Shown here one piece after another: positions 27,304 to 36,651 of a stretch of 64,000 nucleotides of DNA (position 1 is its first letter; the number at the start of each line of letters is the position of its first letter). The translations under genes and the position numbers were made by a program. The notes beneath the pieces are model-generated. The model worked only from the letters and a program-made list of their open reading frames with translations, had not been told where the DNA came from and searched no databases. This DNA comes from JBBRSD01 sp038245725 (GTDB lineage: Bacteria > Actinomycetota > Coriobacteriia > Anaerosomatales > JAAXUF01), in the NCBI GenBank assembly GCA_038245725.1, contig JBBRSD010000011.1:1-64000 (forward strand), in the 5' to 3' direction.

Positions 27304-27708
27304 CTACTCGGCGAAGAAGATGGCGATCTCGCGCTCGGCGGACTCAGGGGAGTCCGAGCCGTGGATCACGTTTGCGTCCATGACAAGACCGTAGTCGCCG
27401 CGGATCGTTCCCGGCGCAGCATCGGCGGGGTTGGTCGCGCCCATGAGCTTCCGGCAGACACTCACGGCGTTGGATCCCGAGACGACCATTTTGACGACCG
27501 GGCCTGAAGTGATATAGGCGACAAGGCCGTCGTAGAACGGCTTACCCTGGTGCTCGACGTAGTTCGCGGCCGCTTGCGCCGGGGTGACCATGCCGAGTTC
27601 CATGCGCTCGATCGTCAGGCCAACCTCTTCGAGGCGGCCGACGATCTTGCCGACGAGGCCACGAGCAACTGCGTCCGGCTTAATCATTGTGTAGGTCTTC
27701 TGCTCCAC
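27304..27708 (-). CDS. ndk: Nucleoside-diphosphate kinase
   Basis: A 134-residue NDP kinase that equalises nucleoside triphosphate pools. The active-site histidine is in NVIHGSDSPESAEREI and the N-terminus reads EQKTYTMIKPDAV. GTG at 27708 is preceded by GGAAGG with 9-nt spacing; the longer open frame upstream would overlap the next gene and lacks homology. Confidence 0.96.
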   Translation of the reverse strand: MEQKTYTMIKPDAVARGLVGKIVGRLEEVGLTIERMELGMVTPAQAAANYVEHQGKPFYDGLVAYITSGPVVKMVVSGSNAVSVCRKLMGATNPADAAPGTIRGDYGLVMDANVIHGSDSPESAEREIAIFFAE

Positions 27709-27766
27709 GCTGTGCGTCCTTCCTGTGAATTCTATGAAACGGATCTGATACGCGAAAGAAAGGCGG

Positions 27767-29083
27767 CTAGCTGCCGCCTCCCGTTGAACCCCAGTCGTTC
27801 TCGACGCCACTTACCTTCCATCCCACGCCTTCGCGCGAAAGCGTGACACGATAGTGCAGCGGCGCACCACTCTTCGGCGTAACCGTCACCAACGCGATCG
27901 AAGTCTGCGAGCCCCGCTCGACGCTGTCGACGGTAAACGTCTGTATGGGCGGCACCTTCGCCATCTCCCGGGCTACGTCTGTTCCGGGCGCGACTACCCA
28001 GAAACTCTCGATGGCGCCGCCGCTTGCGTGTGCGTCTAGCATGCCCGAAACGGTCGAGCGCTGAGTGGGCCAACCGAAACCCATTGCGTAGCCGCCACCC
28101 ACGAGGGCCCCAACGAGAAGGGCGAAGACCGCCACGAATACGAGTGCTTTGACAGCGCTCGGGATGCCGCCTTGTTTGCGCGCGGAGCGGCGGACCTCAC
28201 GGTCTCGGACGAGCATCTGGTCCTCGGTGATGTGGAAGAAGTCGGCCACAGCGGCAGCATCGCCGAAACCGAGCGCATCGCTCGCGAGCTGACCTTCAGG
28301 CTCGGTGCCCGCTGACGCTTGAATGGCGGGGCCGGTAACAGCGACCCCAAGCTTACCGGTCTCCCACCCGTCGACGACCTCGCGATGGTCGGCAGTCGCG
28401 GAGAGCGCCGTCTGGTAAGCGCTTTCTGCCGCTGCGGTCAGCCGATAGCCATGGAGTTGAGTGGCCTTCTCGAACGCTCTGAGCGCGTCCTCGTACTCGC
28501 CAAGGACCGTGTACGCCTGGCCGAGATTGGCCAAGGCCTTGCCGCGACCCTGATACTCCTCGAATCCGAGAGCGGCCTTGTACGCCTCAACGGCGTCTGC
28601 GGGCCGACCCAGCCCCATGAAGCAGAGTCCAAGATTCACGAGCGCCTTGCCTGGATCCGGGTTATTGGCGTCGAGTGCGGCTTTGCGGTAGTTGACCGCT
28701 GCCTCTTCGATCTTGCCTCGTTCGAGCAGCGCGCCGGCTAGTCCCTGCAGCGCCTTGTATGGTGCCTGATAGTCGGGCTCACCGAGCGCGGCTTCATATG
28801 CGTTGGCCGCCTGAGCGTACTCTCCGAGAGCGACGTACGCGGCACCGAGGTTCGCTTGGACCGCACCTCGACGTTCGTATAGCGGGTCGCGGACAGCATG
28901 ACCGTATACGGTCACAGCGTCCTGATAACGACGAAGCCTGCACAGGGCGTTACCGGCCATGTGGTAGGCAGCACCGTTTCCCTCGGCCCCCCGGCCGGCG
29001 GCAGCGAGGAACTGCTTGGCGGCGGAACGGAAGTCGCCGGAGTCATATGCGAGCTGAGCCTCTTGAAAACGATGCTGGTCCAC
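27767..29083 (-). CDS. TPR-repeat protein with one transmembrane helix
   Basis: A 438-residue protein. Residues 1-215 are tetratricopeptide repeats (at least five, such as YVALGEYAQAANAYEAALGE and YTVLGEYEDALRAFEKATQL). A linker, one TM helix (about 320-345, ALVFVAVFALLVGALVGGGYAMG) and an extracytoplasmic domain (350-430) with no family I know follow. The orientation puts the TPR domain inside. The neighbouring cyclophilin lipoprotein acts outside, so an envelope role is possible but unproven. The start is GTG. Confidence 0.75.
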   Translation of the reverse strand: MDQHRFQEAQLAYDSGDFRSAAKQFLAAAGRGAEGNGAAYHMAGNALCRLRRYQDAVTVYGHAVRDPLYERRGAVQANLGAAYVALGEYAQAANAYEAALGEPDYQAPYKALQGLAGALLERGKIEEAAVNYRKAALDANNPDPGKALVNLGLCFMGLGRPADAVEAYKAALGFEEYQGRGKALANLGQAYTVLGEYEDALRAFEKATQLHGYRLTAAAESAYQTALSATADHREVVDGWETGKLGVAVTGPAIQASAGTEPEGQLASDALGFGDAAAVADFFHITEDQMLVRDREVRRSARKQGGIPSAVKALVFVAVFALLVGALVGGGYAMGFGWPTQRSTVSGMLDAHASGGAIESFWVVAPGTDVAREMAKVPPIQTFTVDSVERGSQTSIALVTVTPKSGAPLHYRVTLSREGVGWKVSGVENDWGSTGGGS

Positions 29084-29089
29084 GTGTGG

Positions 29090-29827
29090 CTACTTCGTCG
29101 CGTTCTCGATGGTGATGGATTCGATCACGTCGCCGACAGCGAGGCTGTGCACGACCTTCAGACCTGAGATCGTATCTCCGAAGACCGTGTACTTCCCATC
29201 GAGCGGCGGCTGCGGCCCGAGCGTGAAGTAGAACTGCGATCCCGCAGAATTCGGATCCGTGGTGCGGGCCATAGCGAGGGTCCCGTCGACATGCTTGTGC
29301 AAGACATGCTTCGGATCGAACTCGCCTTTGATCATGTAGCCGGGTCCGCCGGTACCAAGAATGGGATCGCCCTGCTTGTAGACGCGTTTGTTCTGGTCGG
29401 CGACGAACTTCTTGATCTGGGCACTCGTAAGGGTGAGCGTCTGGGGATCGCCACCCTGTACGACAAAACCCTGCTCTACACGGTGGAACTTCACCTTGTT
29501 GTAGAAGCTGTTCTGGGCGAGTTCGATGAAGCTCCCGGTGTTGATGGGTGCGTCCTTGCCGTAGAGCTTGACCTTGATCGTGCCCTTGCTCGTCTTGATG
29601 ACGGCGATCTCGGTCCCGTTCGGAACGTAGGCGGGGGTGTACAAGGAGCCCTCCTGGGGAGTCGTGCTGGGGGTAGGACTCGACGCCTGCGATGCGGAGG
29701 CTTCCGTAGAAGACGGTGCATTCTGAGGTGCGCGGGCAGCCGTGCCACATCCAGCCAGTACAACCAGAGCAACGATCGAGATACCGGCGAGCAGCAACAT
29801 GCGGCGCGCGCTGAAGCGGGACTTCAC
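29090..29827 (-). CDS. Lipoprotein peptidyl-prolyl cis-trans isomerase (cyclophilin type)
   Basis: A 245-residue predicted lipoprotein. A signal peptide ends in VVLAGC, with lipid attachment at Cys27. A Ser/Thr/Pro-rich linker follows, and then a cyclophilin domain (about 75-240) with the core FYNKVKFHRVEQGFVVQGGDP and FYFTLGPQPPLDGKYTVFG. It would catalyse proline isomerisation in secreted proteins. GTG at 29827 has GGAGG ten bases upstream; a longer frame to 29899 has no signal-peptide logic. Confidence 0.9.
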   Translation of the reverse strand: MKSRFSARRMLLLAGISIVALVVLAGCGTAARAPQNAPSSTEASASQASSPTPSTTPQEGSLYTPAYVPNGTEIAVIKTSKGTIKVKLYGKDAPINTGSFIELAQNSFYNKVKFHRVEQGFVVQGGDPQTLTLTSAQIKKFVADQNKRVYKQGDPILGTGGPGYMIKGEFDPKHVLHKHVDGTLAMARTTDPNSAGSQFYFTLGPQPPLDGKYTVFGDTISGLKVVHSLAVGDVIESITIENATK

Positions 29828-30013
29828 GTGCAAGGAGCCTCCTCGAATCGTGAGGGTCTGCGGACGCTGTGGACGCGCGTGACCGCGAACGGACTGCACG
29901 GCATTTTAGCAGGCCGGCCCCTCGATGATAAGGACTGGCCCGAACGTACATGCTTAGGGGTAGACTGAATCACGAGGTTGCCCGCTCGGCGGGATCGCCG
30001 GGGCGGGCCGTGT

Positions 30014-30031
30014 TGTCACAAAGAGGTGACA
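30014..30031 (+). promoter_or_regulatory. Inverted repeat in the EF-G-like leader
   Basis: A perfect repeat TGTCAC-AAAGAG-GTGACA lies 28 bp upstream of the start codon and just before the GGAGGAGG ribosome-binding site. It could be an operator or an mRNA hairpin. Confidence 0.4.
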
Positions 30032-30059
30032 GCGCGCAATCCGGAGGAGGCGATGACAC

Positions 30060-32120
30060 TTGGGAGCACCCGGTACCGAGAAAGTCCGCAACGTCGTTCT
30101 CGTCGGACACGGCGGTGCGGGCAAGACCTCGCTAGCTGAGGCGATGCTGTACCTGTCCGGCGCCACGAAACGACTTGGGACCGTTGATGACGGTCACTCG
30201 GCTCTCGACTATGAGCCCGAAGAGATCAAACGACAGTTCTCGATCAACCTGTCACTCGCACCCGTCGTTCACGACGGAGTCAAGATCAACATCATCGACA
30301 CTCCGGGGTACGCAGACTTCATCGGCGACGCGATCGCCGGAATGGAAGCCGCCGAAATGGCCCTTTTCGTGATCGATGCCGTCTCGGGGCCGCAGGTCCA
30401 GACGGAACGCCTTTGGAAGATTGCCGGCGAGATGGGCATCGCCCGCGCAGTGTTCGTGAACCGGATGGACAAGGAGCACGCCGACTTCGATGCGGTCATG
30501 ACCGCACTCGATGCCAAGTTCGGTCATCGGGTCGGAGCCGTTCAGATTCCCATGGGTTCTGAAGCCACCTTCCGCGGAGTCATCGATATCATTCGGATGA
30601 AGGCTTACCATCACGAGGGCGACAAGGAAGAGATCCTCGAGATCCCCGCGGAGTTCGCGGCGGCGGCCGAGGCCGCGCGGGACAAGCTCACCGACCTCGT
30701 CGCCGAGGCTGACGAGGCCCTCATGGAGAAGTATCTCGAGGGTGAGAGCCTCAATCAGCAGGAGCTCGAGGAGCTCCTCGACCGCGCCATCGCACAGGGG
30801 ATCTTCATCCCGGTCTTTGTCGGGTCTGCCACGAGGCTCCAAGGAGTCGAGGACCTACTCGACGAGATCGTCTCGTTCTTCCCGCAACCCACGGCACACG
30901 GTCCCGTTCCGACAGCGGACGGCGGCGAAGTTCACGTTTCGACCGACGGGCCGGTCTCGGCGCTGGTCTTCAAGACGATCTTCGACCCGTACGTCGGACG
31001 GCTCAACTTCGTCAAGGTGCTCTCAGGGACGCTCAAGCCCGGCAGCGAACTTATCGATGCGCGCACCGGCAAGAAGGAGCGAATCGCCCACGTTCTGAAG
31101 GTGATCGGCAAGGAGACTTTCGACATCGAAGGTGCGCCAGCGGGCGACGTCGTTGTGCTGCCCAAGCTCGGAGACGTCGTGACCGGCGATACCCTGTCAG
31201 AGAAGGGTGATGTGGTAATCGCGCCGTTGCCACTGCCGGAGCCACTCTACCCCGTCGCTCTCGTCGCCAAGACGAAAGCCGATGAGGACAAGCTCGGCAC
31301 CGCCATCAACAAACTCGTCGAAGAAGAGCCTACCCTGCAACTGCGCCGCGACGATGAGACGCATCAGACGGTCCTCTCGGCGTTAGGGGAAACGGCCATC
31401 GATGTGGCGCTGGCCAAATTGAAAGATCGTTACAACGCCGAGGCCGAGCTGATCGACCTGCGAATCCCCTACCGCGAGACGATTCGCAAGACAGCCCAGG
31501 CGCAGGGTCGCCACAAGAAGCAGACAGGCGGGTCGGGTCAGTTCGCCGACTGCTGGCTCCGAGTCGAACCCAATCCCGGCGTTGGCTACGAGTTCAAGGA
31601 CGAGATCGTGGGCGGCAAGATCTCCAAGCCCTACATCGTCGCAATCGACAAGGGGGTCCAAAACGCGATGACCGAGGGCGTGCTTGCCGGATACCCGATG
31701 GTCGACGTGAAGGTGGCCGTCTATGACGGCTCGATGCACGCGGTCGACTCCAACGAGATGGCGTTTCGCACCGCTGCCCGCATCGGCTTCCGCGCAGCCG
31801 CCGAGAAGGCCGACATGATCCTGCTCGAACCGGTCGCGCACCTCACCATCGACGTGCCGGAGGCGTATGCCGGGGCGGTCATGGGCGACATCAGCTCACG
31901 ACGCGGCCGCGTACTCGGCATGGAGGGCATCGAAGGCGCACAGGAGATCCGCGTCCAGGCACCCTTCGCGGAAGTCGTGCACTACTCGCCTGTTCTTCGC
32001 TCGCTCTCTCACGGCACCGGCAGCTACATGCTCGAGATCGGTGAGTATGCCGAAGTTCCCTCCGAGATGGCCAAGAAAGTCATTGAACGATACGAGAAGC
32101 AGAAAGCCGAGGGGCACTAG
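30060..32120 (+). CDS. fusA: Elongation factor G-like GTPase
   Basis: A 686-residue EF-G family GTPase. G1 is GHGGAGKTS, G3 is DTPGYADF and G4 is NRMDKEH. EF-G domains II-V follow, with the domain IV start around HKKQTGGSGQFADCW. The divergent G1 and switch region match the EF-G-like (EF-G2, PRK12740) branch rather than the main translocase usually found beside rpsL/rpsG. The start must be TTG at 30060, because an in-frame TGA sits at 30054-30056 and the nearby ATG at 30053 is in another frame. Confidence 0.9.
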   Translation: MGAPGTEKVRNVVLVGHGGAGKTSLAEAMLYLSGATKRLGTVDDGHSALDYEPEEIKRQFSINLSLAPVVHDGVKINIIDTPGYADFIGDAIAGMEAAEMALFVIDAVSGPQVQTERLWKIAGEMGIARAVFVNRMDKEHADFDAVMTALDAKFGHRVGAVQIPMGSEATFRGVIDIIRMKAYHHEGDKEEILEIPAEFAAAAEAARDKLTDLVAEADEALMEKYLEGESLNQQELEELLDRAIAQGIFIPVFVGSATRLQGVEDLLDEIVSFFPQPTAHGPVPTADGGEVHVSTDGPVSALVFKTIFDPYVGRLNFVKVLSGTLKPGSELIDARTGKKERIAHVLKVIGKETFDIEGAPAGDVVVLPKLGDVVTGDTLSEKGDVVIAPLPLPEPLYPVALVAKTKADEDKLGTAINKLVEEEPTLQLRRDDETHQTVLSALGETAIDVALAKLKDRYNAEAELIDLRIPYRETIRKTAQAQGRHKKQTGGSGQFADCWLRVEPNPGVGYEFKDEIVGGKISKPYIVAIDKGVQNAMTEGVLAGYPMVDVKVAVYDGSMHAVDSNEMAFRTAARIGFRAAAEKADMILLEPVAHLTIDVPEAYAGAVMGDISSRRGRVLGMEGIEGAQEIRVQAPFAEVVHYSPVLRSLSHGTGSYMLEIGEYAEVPSEMAKKVIERYEKQKAEGH

Positions 32121-32145
32121 CCCACCCGGCTTCAGCGAGCAATCA

Positions 32146-32179
32146 AGCAGGGCCGACCACGTTTCGGGTCGGCCCTGCT
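32146..32179. terminator. Bidirectional terminator between the EF-G-like gene and tRNA-Arg
   Basis: A perfect 13-bp stem (AGCAGGGCCGACC with its complement) around an 8-nt loop. It lies between converging transcripts, the EF-G-like gene on + and tRNA-Arg on -. Confidence 0.7.
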
Positions 32180-32191
32180 GTTCGCTTGCGA

Positions 32192-32267
32192 TGGCGCCCT
32201 CGACAGGATTCGAACCTGTGGCCTTCTGCTCCGGAGGCAGACGCTCTATCCTCTGGGCTACGAGGGC
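32192..32267 (-). tRNA. tRNA-Arg (CCG anticodon), CCA encoded
   Basis: A 76-nt cloverleaf on the minus strand with acceptor arms GCCCTCG/CGAGGGC, anticodon CCG (complement at 32232-32234), T-arm CAGGTTCGAATCCTG and encoded CCA at 32192-32194. Confidence 0.96.
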
Positions 32268-32345
32268 GTTTCTCGGCGGTTAAGCCGAGGACGCACTCTA
32301 TCATACCGCCGCGCGACTGCGCGACCACAGCCTCGGGGGACGCCG

Positions 32346-33251
32346 ATGAGCCACACACGAACGCTTGTGATCGCCAATCCGGCGGCGCGGCATGGAGAGA
32401 CCGCCAAGCTCATCCCGGTCATCGGCCAGCTACTCGTCAACCTCCCACACGACATGGTGATCACCGAGCGCATCGGTCACGCCACCGAGCTTGCTGCCGG
32501 TGCGCAGGGCTACGACCTGGTCGTGGCCGCCGGAGGCGACGGCACGGTTCACGAGGTGCTCAACGGACTGATGCGCCTCCCGCAAGACGGGCGACCCGCC
32601 CTCGGACTTCTGCCTACCGGATCGGGCAATGACACCCGGCGCACCCTCGGCGTGTCCTCCGACCTGTCTCAGGCCGCCTTGGAGCTTGCCACCGGGGAGC
32701 GGCGGCGCTTCGATGTCGGCCTATGCAATGGCGTGTACTTCAACAACAGCTTCGCAGCCGGCCTCGACGCCAAGGTCACCGCGAAGGCGGTCGAGTACAA
32801 GGTCACCACCGGCCGCTCCGGACTCTGGCTCTACCTTTCCGCACTGCTTACGGTGCTGTTCACCGACCTCTCAAGCTTTCCGCTGCGCATTCGATTCGAT
32901 GACGCCGAGCAGCCCGAGTCGCATGACACGCTCATCGTCGCGGTCACGATCGGCAAGACATACGGCGGCGGCTTCTTCATCACGCCTGACGCCGTCCCTG
33001 ATGATGGCGTGTTCGACGTGTGCATGATCGACCCGCTTGGCCTTGCTGAAGCGCTGTGGAGGCTCCCTTTCGTGATCGCCGGAAAGCACACGAAGATGAA
33101 GCCGGTTCACATGTCTCGACATTCGACCCTCACGATCGAGTGTGACGCACGAGTCCCGGCCCAGATCGACGGAGAGGTGCTCCTCGAGAGCCGCTACGAG
33201 ATCCGACTCATCCCGAGCGCCATCGAATGCGTCGTCCCGAGGAGGAACTAG
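32346..33251 (+). CDS. Diacylglycerol/lipid kinase family protein
   Basis: A 301-residue DAGK_cat-fold protein. The nucleotide-binding motif VVAAGGDGTVHEVLNGL and the LPTGSGNDTRRTLG segment are clear. The family includes diacylglycerol, sphingosine and undecaprenol kinases. The next gene, plsY, starts right at this gene's stop, so a role in phosphatidate or membrane-lipid recycling is likely. The exact substrate cannot be read. Confidence 0.88.
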   Translation: MSHTRTLVIANPAARHGETAKLIPVIGQLLVNLPHDMVITERIGHATELAAGAQGYDLVVAAGGDGTVHEVLNGLMRLPQDGRPALGLLPTGSGNDTRRTLGVSSDLSQAALELATGERRRFDVGLCNGVYFNNSFAAGLDAKVTAKAVEYKVTTGRSGLWLYLSALLTVLFTDLSSFPLRIRFDDAEQPESHDTLIVAVTIGKTYGGGFFITPDAVPDDGVFDVCMIDPLGLAEALWRLPFVIAGKHTKMKPVHMSRHSTLTIECDARVPAQIDGEVLLESRYEIRLIPSAIECVVPRRN

Positions 33252-33977
33252 GTGCTGAGGACGTCGCTTCTGCCGGTAGTGGTCATGGGGCTCGTGTCGT
33301 ATCTTGCTGGCTCGATTCCGTTCGCCTACATCATCGTCAAGGCCGTCACCGGTGAGGACGTCACGGCTCACGGCACCGGCAACGTGGGCTCCATGAACGT
33401 TCGACGCACGACCGGCTCGTGGGGCTGGTTCGTGCTCGCCGTCCTCGGCGACGGGCTCAAAGGACTCGTGCCCACGTTCCTCGCGAAGGTCTTCGTAGTC
33501 GGCGGACTCGGCGCGTTGGGAGCGGCATTCACGCCGTGGGGCCTGACCCTGGCGAGCAGCAACATCGCCTGGTGGATGCAACCTGCCTCCTACGTTCCGA
33601 TGGCGGCGGTTGTCGGAAGCGTTCTCGGTCACAACTACTCATGCTGGATGGCTATCGTCGAGAAGAGGTTCTCCCGCACGGGCAAGGGACTGGCAACGGG
33701 GGCTGGTGCCCTGCTCGCCTACGACTGGCGCTTCTTCATCGCCGTCCTCATCGTAGGACTCGCAGTGATCGCCCTGACTCGGTACATGATGGCCGGCCAG
33801 GTCGCGGCTGCGATGGCGCTGCCGGCGACAGCACTCGTTTTGTGCTCGCCTGACTGGCCGTTCGCGCTGGTCATCGGGTTGATCGTCTATTCCGCGCACC
33901 ACAAGCGGTTCGTTGGCATGCTACGGGGCAACGAGCCGAAGCTCTATATCGAAGACGGCACGGGCCCACGCGGGTGA
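33252..33977 (+). CDS. plsY: Glycerol-3-phosphate acyltransferase PlsY-like
   Basis: A 241-residue polytopic enzyme that moves an acyl group from acyl-phosphate to glycerol-3-phosphate. PlsY motifs are SIPFAYII, GTGNVGSMNVRR, VLGHNYSCWM and GKGLATG. It is about 40 residues longer than typical PlsY owing to an extra hydrophobic stretch near residues 78-112. The start is GTG at 33252, behind GGAGGAAC of the preceding gene's end. Confidence 0.88.
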   Translation: MLRTSLLPVVVMGLVSYLAGSIPFAYIIVKAVTGEDVTAHGTGNVGSMNVRRTTGSWGWFVLAVLGDGLKGLVPTFLAKVFVVGGLGALGAAFTPWGLTLASSNIAWWMQPASYVPMAAVVGSVLGHNYSCWMAIVEKRFSRTGKGLATGAGALLAYDWRFFIAVLIVGLAVIALTRYMMAGQVAAAMALPATALVLCSPDWPFALVIGLIVYSAHHKRFVGMLRGNEPKLYIEDGTGPRG

Positions 33978-33995
33978 CCACGTCCCCCTTGGAGT

Positions 33996-34033
33996 GCGAT
34001 CGGGACCAGGCACTGCTGCCCGGCCCCGATCGC
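33996..34033. terminator. Hairpin between convergent plsY and ferredoxin genes
   Basis: GCGATCGGG and CCCGATCGC form the base, extended by a pairing GCCGGGCA/TGCCTGGT region. There is no T-run on either strand. The position between two gene ends supports bidirectional termination. Confidence 0.5.
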
Positions 34034-34054
34034 TCAACTCGCTAACGGCGGTTG

Positions 34055-34231
34055 CTAGTCCTGAGTGATCGCGCCATTCGGGCACGCGTCCACGCAGATG
34101 CCGCACTCGGTGCAGTCATCGGGACGGCTGAGAACTGCGACGTCCTCGAGGTCGTAGCAGCTACTCGGACACTCATCGACGCAGATGCCACACGCCGTGC
34201 ACAGATTTGAATCGACGACAGGCAAGGACAT
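34055..34231 (-). CDS. 2[4Fe-4S] ferredoxin
   Basis: A 58-residue clostridial-type ferredoxin with two cluster motifs, CTACGICVDEC and CTECGICVDAC, each closed by a CP from the other. It carries low-potential electrons, possibly for the radical SAM, hydrogenase or corrinoid-activation proteins in this region. ATG at 34231 has GGGAG upstream. Confidence 0.95.
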   Translation of the reverse strand: MSLPVVDSNLCTACGICVDECPSSCYDLEDVAVLSRPDDCTECGICVDACPNGAITQD

Positions 34232-34365
34232 GCTGTCTCCCTTCAAGGTAGGTACATTCGGCCGAACGAATCGCATGATTGTAGCGTGGGCCAGCTCACC
34301 CCACAATGCGATTTTCGTGCCTACACGCGGTTTCGTCTGCGCCCAATCGAACGCGGGCGGTCAAC

Positions 34366-35946
34366 CTAACTCGCCTTGTCCGCGACCTCTTGCGGAGACC
34401 AGAAACAGAACGGATATGTTCTGTCAGTGAGGACCTCTGACGCCGCTAACTGACTTTCGAGTGACACCAATTCCGAAGTAAGTTCGCGCCGCAGGGGTTC
34501 GAGCACGGCAGAGAGCTCGGCGTTGTTCGCTCGGATGCGAGCTCCGAGCTGCTTCTTGTCGGCCCCGGGAGCCGCGATGTCTGCGACCAGACGCGCCTTC
34601 TCCTCGGCGAGCGCCAAGGCCCGGCGCTCTTCATCCACCGAGTCGAAGTCGATCTCGCCCAGAAGTGCGTCGGGGTTGTGCTCGAGGCGGTTGAGCCGCT
34701 CCTTGGCCGCGGCGACTTCCCCTTCACTCACGATGTGCGCACCAAGCGGCAGATACATGGTGATTGAGGCCACAACGTAGGCTGGCGCCTCGACTCCGTA
34801 GTAGAGCCGGCACACGCCATCGGTGACGCGATCGTAGCGCCCGCCTCCAACGCCGTGGATCATGAGATCGGCAACGAAGAGCCGCAGGAAGAGCGTGAGC
34901 GCGAGTGCCTTCGGCGCCAGGACGAGGCCCGAAGCGCGCAGCACGGCGACAGCTTCGGAGCCGCTTGGCGGCAGCTCAGCGAGAACACCGCCCGCGCCGT
35001 CTTCGAGATCGACTCCCCCGTCCGCGCGGTTCCTCGCATGCACCCCAAGACGTCGGCCATCTGCAATCCTCCACAGCGGCAGCTCGACCATGTCGCCGTC
35101 GCGGCCCAAGTCGGGGAAAGGTTGCGCCGCCGAGCGGGTCTTGTTCACGGCACGATATTCGGCCAGCTCTGAGTTGTACGCATCCGCAAACCGCTGCGCA
35201 TTCAGCGCGATATCGGCGGCGAAGGTGAGCCATCCATCGGTGCGTGCCATCCACGTCAGAGGCAGTTCGAGGTAGTCCGTGCCCGCAGCGGCCTCGTATC
35301 GTCGGCGGGCAATCGTGACGAACTCGGCGAGGTTATCGGCGACCTGTGAGGCCCCTCGGAGCTGCTCGCAGAAGGCCGAGAAGTGGCGTCTGATCGCAGG
35401 CGCTCGCAGCGTGGCAAGCATGGAGTCTGCCGTGCCGCAGAACTCCTCGATCTCGTCTGCTGACGGTACGGGCGCGCAGGCGAAACAGATGTCCTCCGCG
35501 CCTACGGCGAGATTCTCCCTGCACCGCGTAATACCGCCAGACATGCAGGGCAGCGCCACGCCCACAGCCTCGAAGGCGTCGGTGTCGACGACGGCATCGA
35601 TCGCCGTCGCTCCGAGCTCGTCAGCGAGACGCTGCAACAGGAAGTCCTTGATCCACACTCCGGGGTGGTAGATCTCAGGCTGGTGCCCGGACATGACCAC
35701 AAGGTCCTCCGGATCACCCGCCGGCTTGATCGCCACGCCCAGCTTCGCCGAGAACTCAGCCGCGACAACCAACGCTTCTCGGCGTGCAAGCGACCTCAAC
35801 TCACGCGCATCCATCCCAGCGACCTGAAAGTTCCTCTGCGCCGCGTCGGCATGGTTCGCGCGGGCGAGCCCAGCCCACTCCGAGAAAGGTGGTCGCGTCA
35901 GGACCTCGCCGTGTCCCGCAGGTAAGGCGGGTTTCGTGTGTACCAT
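34366..35946 (-). CDS. Divergent BshC-like protein (possible amino-acid/thiol ligase)
   Basis: A 526-residue protein without close match in my memory. By pattern it resembles BshC, the putative cysteine-adding enzyme of bacillithiol synthesis. An N-terminal Rossmann-like block contains MSGHQPEIYHPGVW (about residues 85-98), where BshC has a GQQxGLxTGP motif. A later block LFLRLFVADLMIHGVGGGRYD corresponds in place to the BshC RPLxQD..YVGGPGE region, and a long helical C-terminus follows. It ends a four-gene operon with OsmC, GT2 and a BshB-like deacetylase. ATG at 35946 has AGGAG upstream. The homology is remote and the reaction is hypothetical. Confidence 0.6.
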   Translation of the reverse strand: MVHTKPALPAGHGEVLTRPPFSEWAGLARANHADAAQRNFQVAGMDARELRSLARREALVVAAEFSAKLGVAIKPAGDPEDLVVMSGHQPEIYHPGVWIKDFLLQRLADELGATAIDAVVDTDAFEAVGVALPCMSGGITRCRENLAVGAEDICFACAPVPSADEIEEFCGTADSMLATLRAPAIRRHFSAFCEQLRGASQVADNLAEFVTIARRRYEAAAGTDYLELPLTWMARTDGWLTFAADIALNAQRFADAYNSELAEYRAVNKTRSAAQPFPDLGRDGDMVELPLWRIADGRRLGVHARNRADGGVDLEDGAGGVLAELPPSGSEAVAVLRASGLVLAPKALALTLFLRLFVADLMIHGVGGGRYDRVTDGVCRLYYGVEAPAYVVASITMYLPLGAHIVSEGEVAAAKERLNRLEHNPDALLGEIDFDSVDEERRALALAEEKARLVADIAAPGADKKQLGARIRANNAELSAVLEPLRRELTSELVSLESQLAASEVLTDRTYPFCFWSPQEVADKAS

Positions 35947-35955
35947 GGATGTCTC

Positions 35956-36651
35956 CTAAATGAGATGGGCGACAGAACCGATGGCCACCGGCTCGAGAGC
36001 GAAGAACGGTTCACCGGCACCAACGCGGCCCATCGCTCCCCACATCGCCGCCGTCTGCTTCATGAGTTCGACGATCCCCACGTTGTTGGGGTTCGCGGCG
36101 AACTGCGACTCGTAGGCTCCGAGCGCCTCGATCTTGGTCGGCAGATCTTCGGTCACGTCGACGATGAATGAAGGTTCCGCGATGATACGCTGATGGACGG
36201 CCATGTACCGGTAGACACGCTCCGGGAAATACGGATCGCCGCTCATCTCGGTCTTGGTGAACTTCGCGTAGAAGCGTGCCGCAACCGCGATGGAACTCGC
36301 GGCAATGTGGTCTGGATGGGCGTCGTCGGGATACGGCACGAACAGGAGTCTCGGGCGGAACTCCCTGATCGCCTCGGCCAGCTCGGTTCGAGCCTCCACG
36401 GTATCGAAGAGATAGCGGTTGCGCTGGGACAAGGTCGCGCGTTCGGCGCCGAGGATGCGAGCGGCCTCGGCAGACTCGACAGCCCTCTTCTCGGGCGTGC
36501 CGAAGGGAGTGGGCTCACCGTTCGTGAGGTCGACGATCACGACCTTGCGGCCCTCTCGCGCCATCTTGGCCACCGTTGCGCCCATGCCGATCTCCACGTC
36601 GTCGGGGTGCGCGCCAATGCACATCGCGTCGAAGCACCATCCATCGGTCAT
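35956..36651 (-). CDS. PIG-L/LmbE family deacetylase, BshB1-like
   Basis: A 231-residue zinc N-deacetylase. The metal motif AHPDDVEIG (residues 14-22) and the second site PDDAHPDHIA are intact. The overall pattern, with DLTNGEPTPFGTPEKR and AARILGAERATL, is closest to BshB1, which removes acetyl from GlcNAc-malate. It overlaps the GT2 gene by 4 bp and is 9 bp from the BshC-like gene. The substrate is inferred from family and neighbours. Confidence 0.88.
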   Translation of the reverse strand: MTDGWCFDAMCIGAHPDDVEIGMGATVAKMAREGRKVVIVDLTNGEPTPFGTPEKRAVESAEAARILGAERATLSQRNRYLFDTVEARTELAEAIREFRPRLLFVPYPDDAHPDHIAASSIAVAARFYAKFTKTEMSGDPYFPERVYRYMAVHQRIIAEPSFIVDVTEDLPTKIEALGAYESQFAANPNNVGIVELMKQTAAMWGAMGRVGAGEPFFALEPVAIGSVAHLI

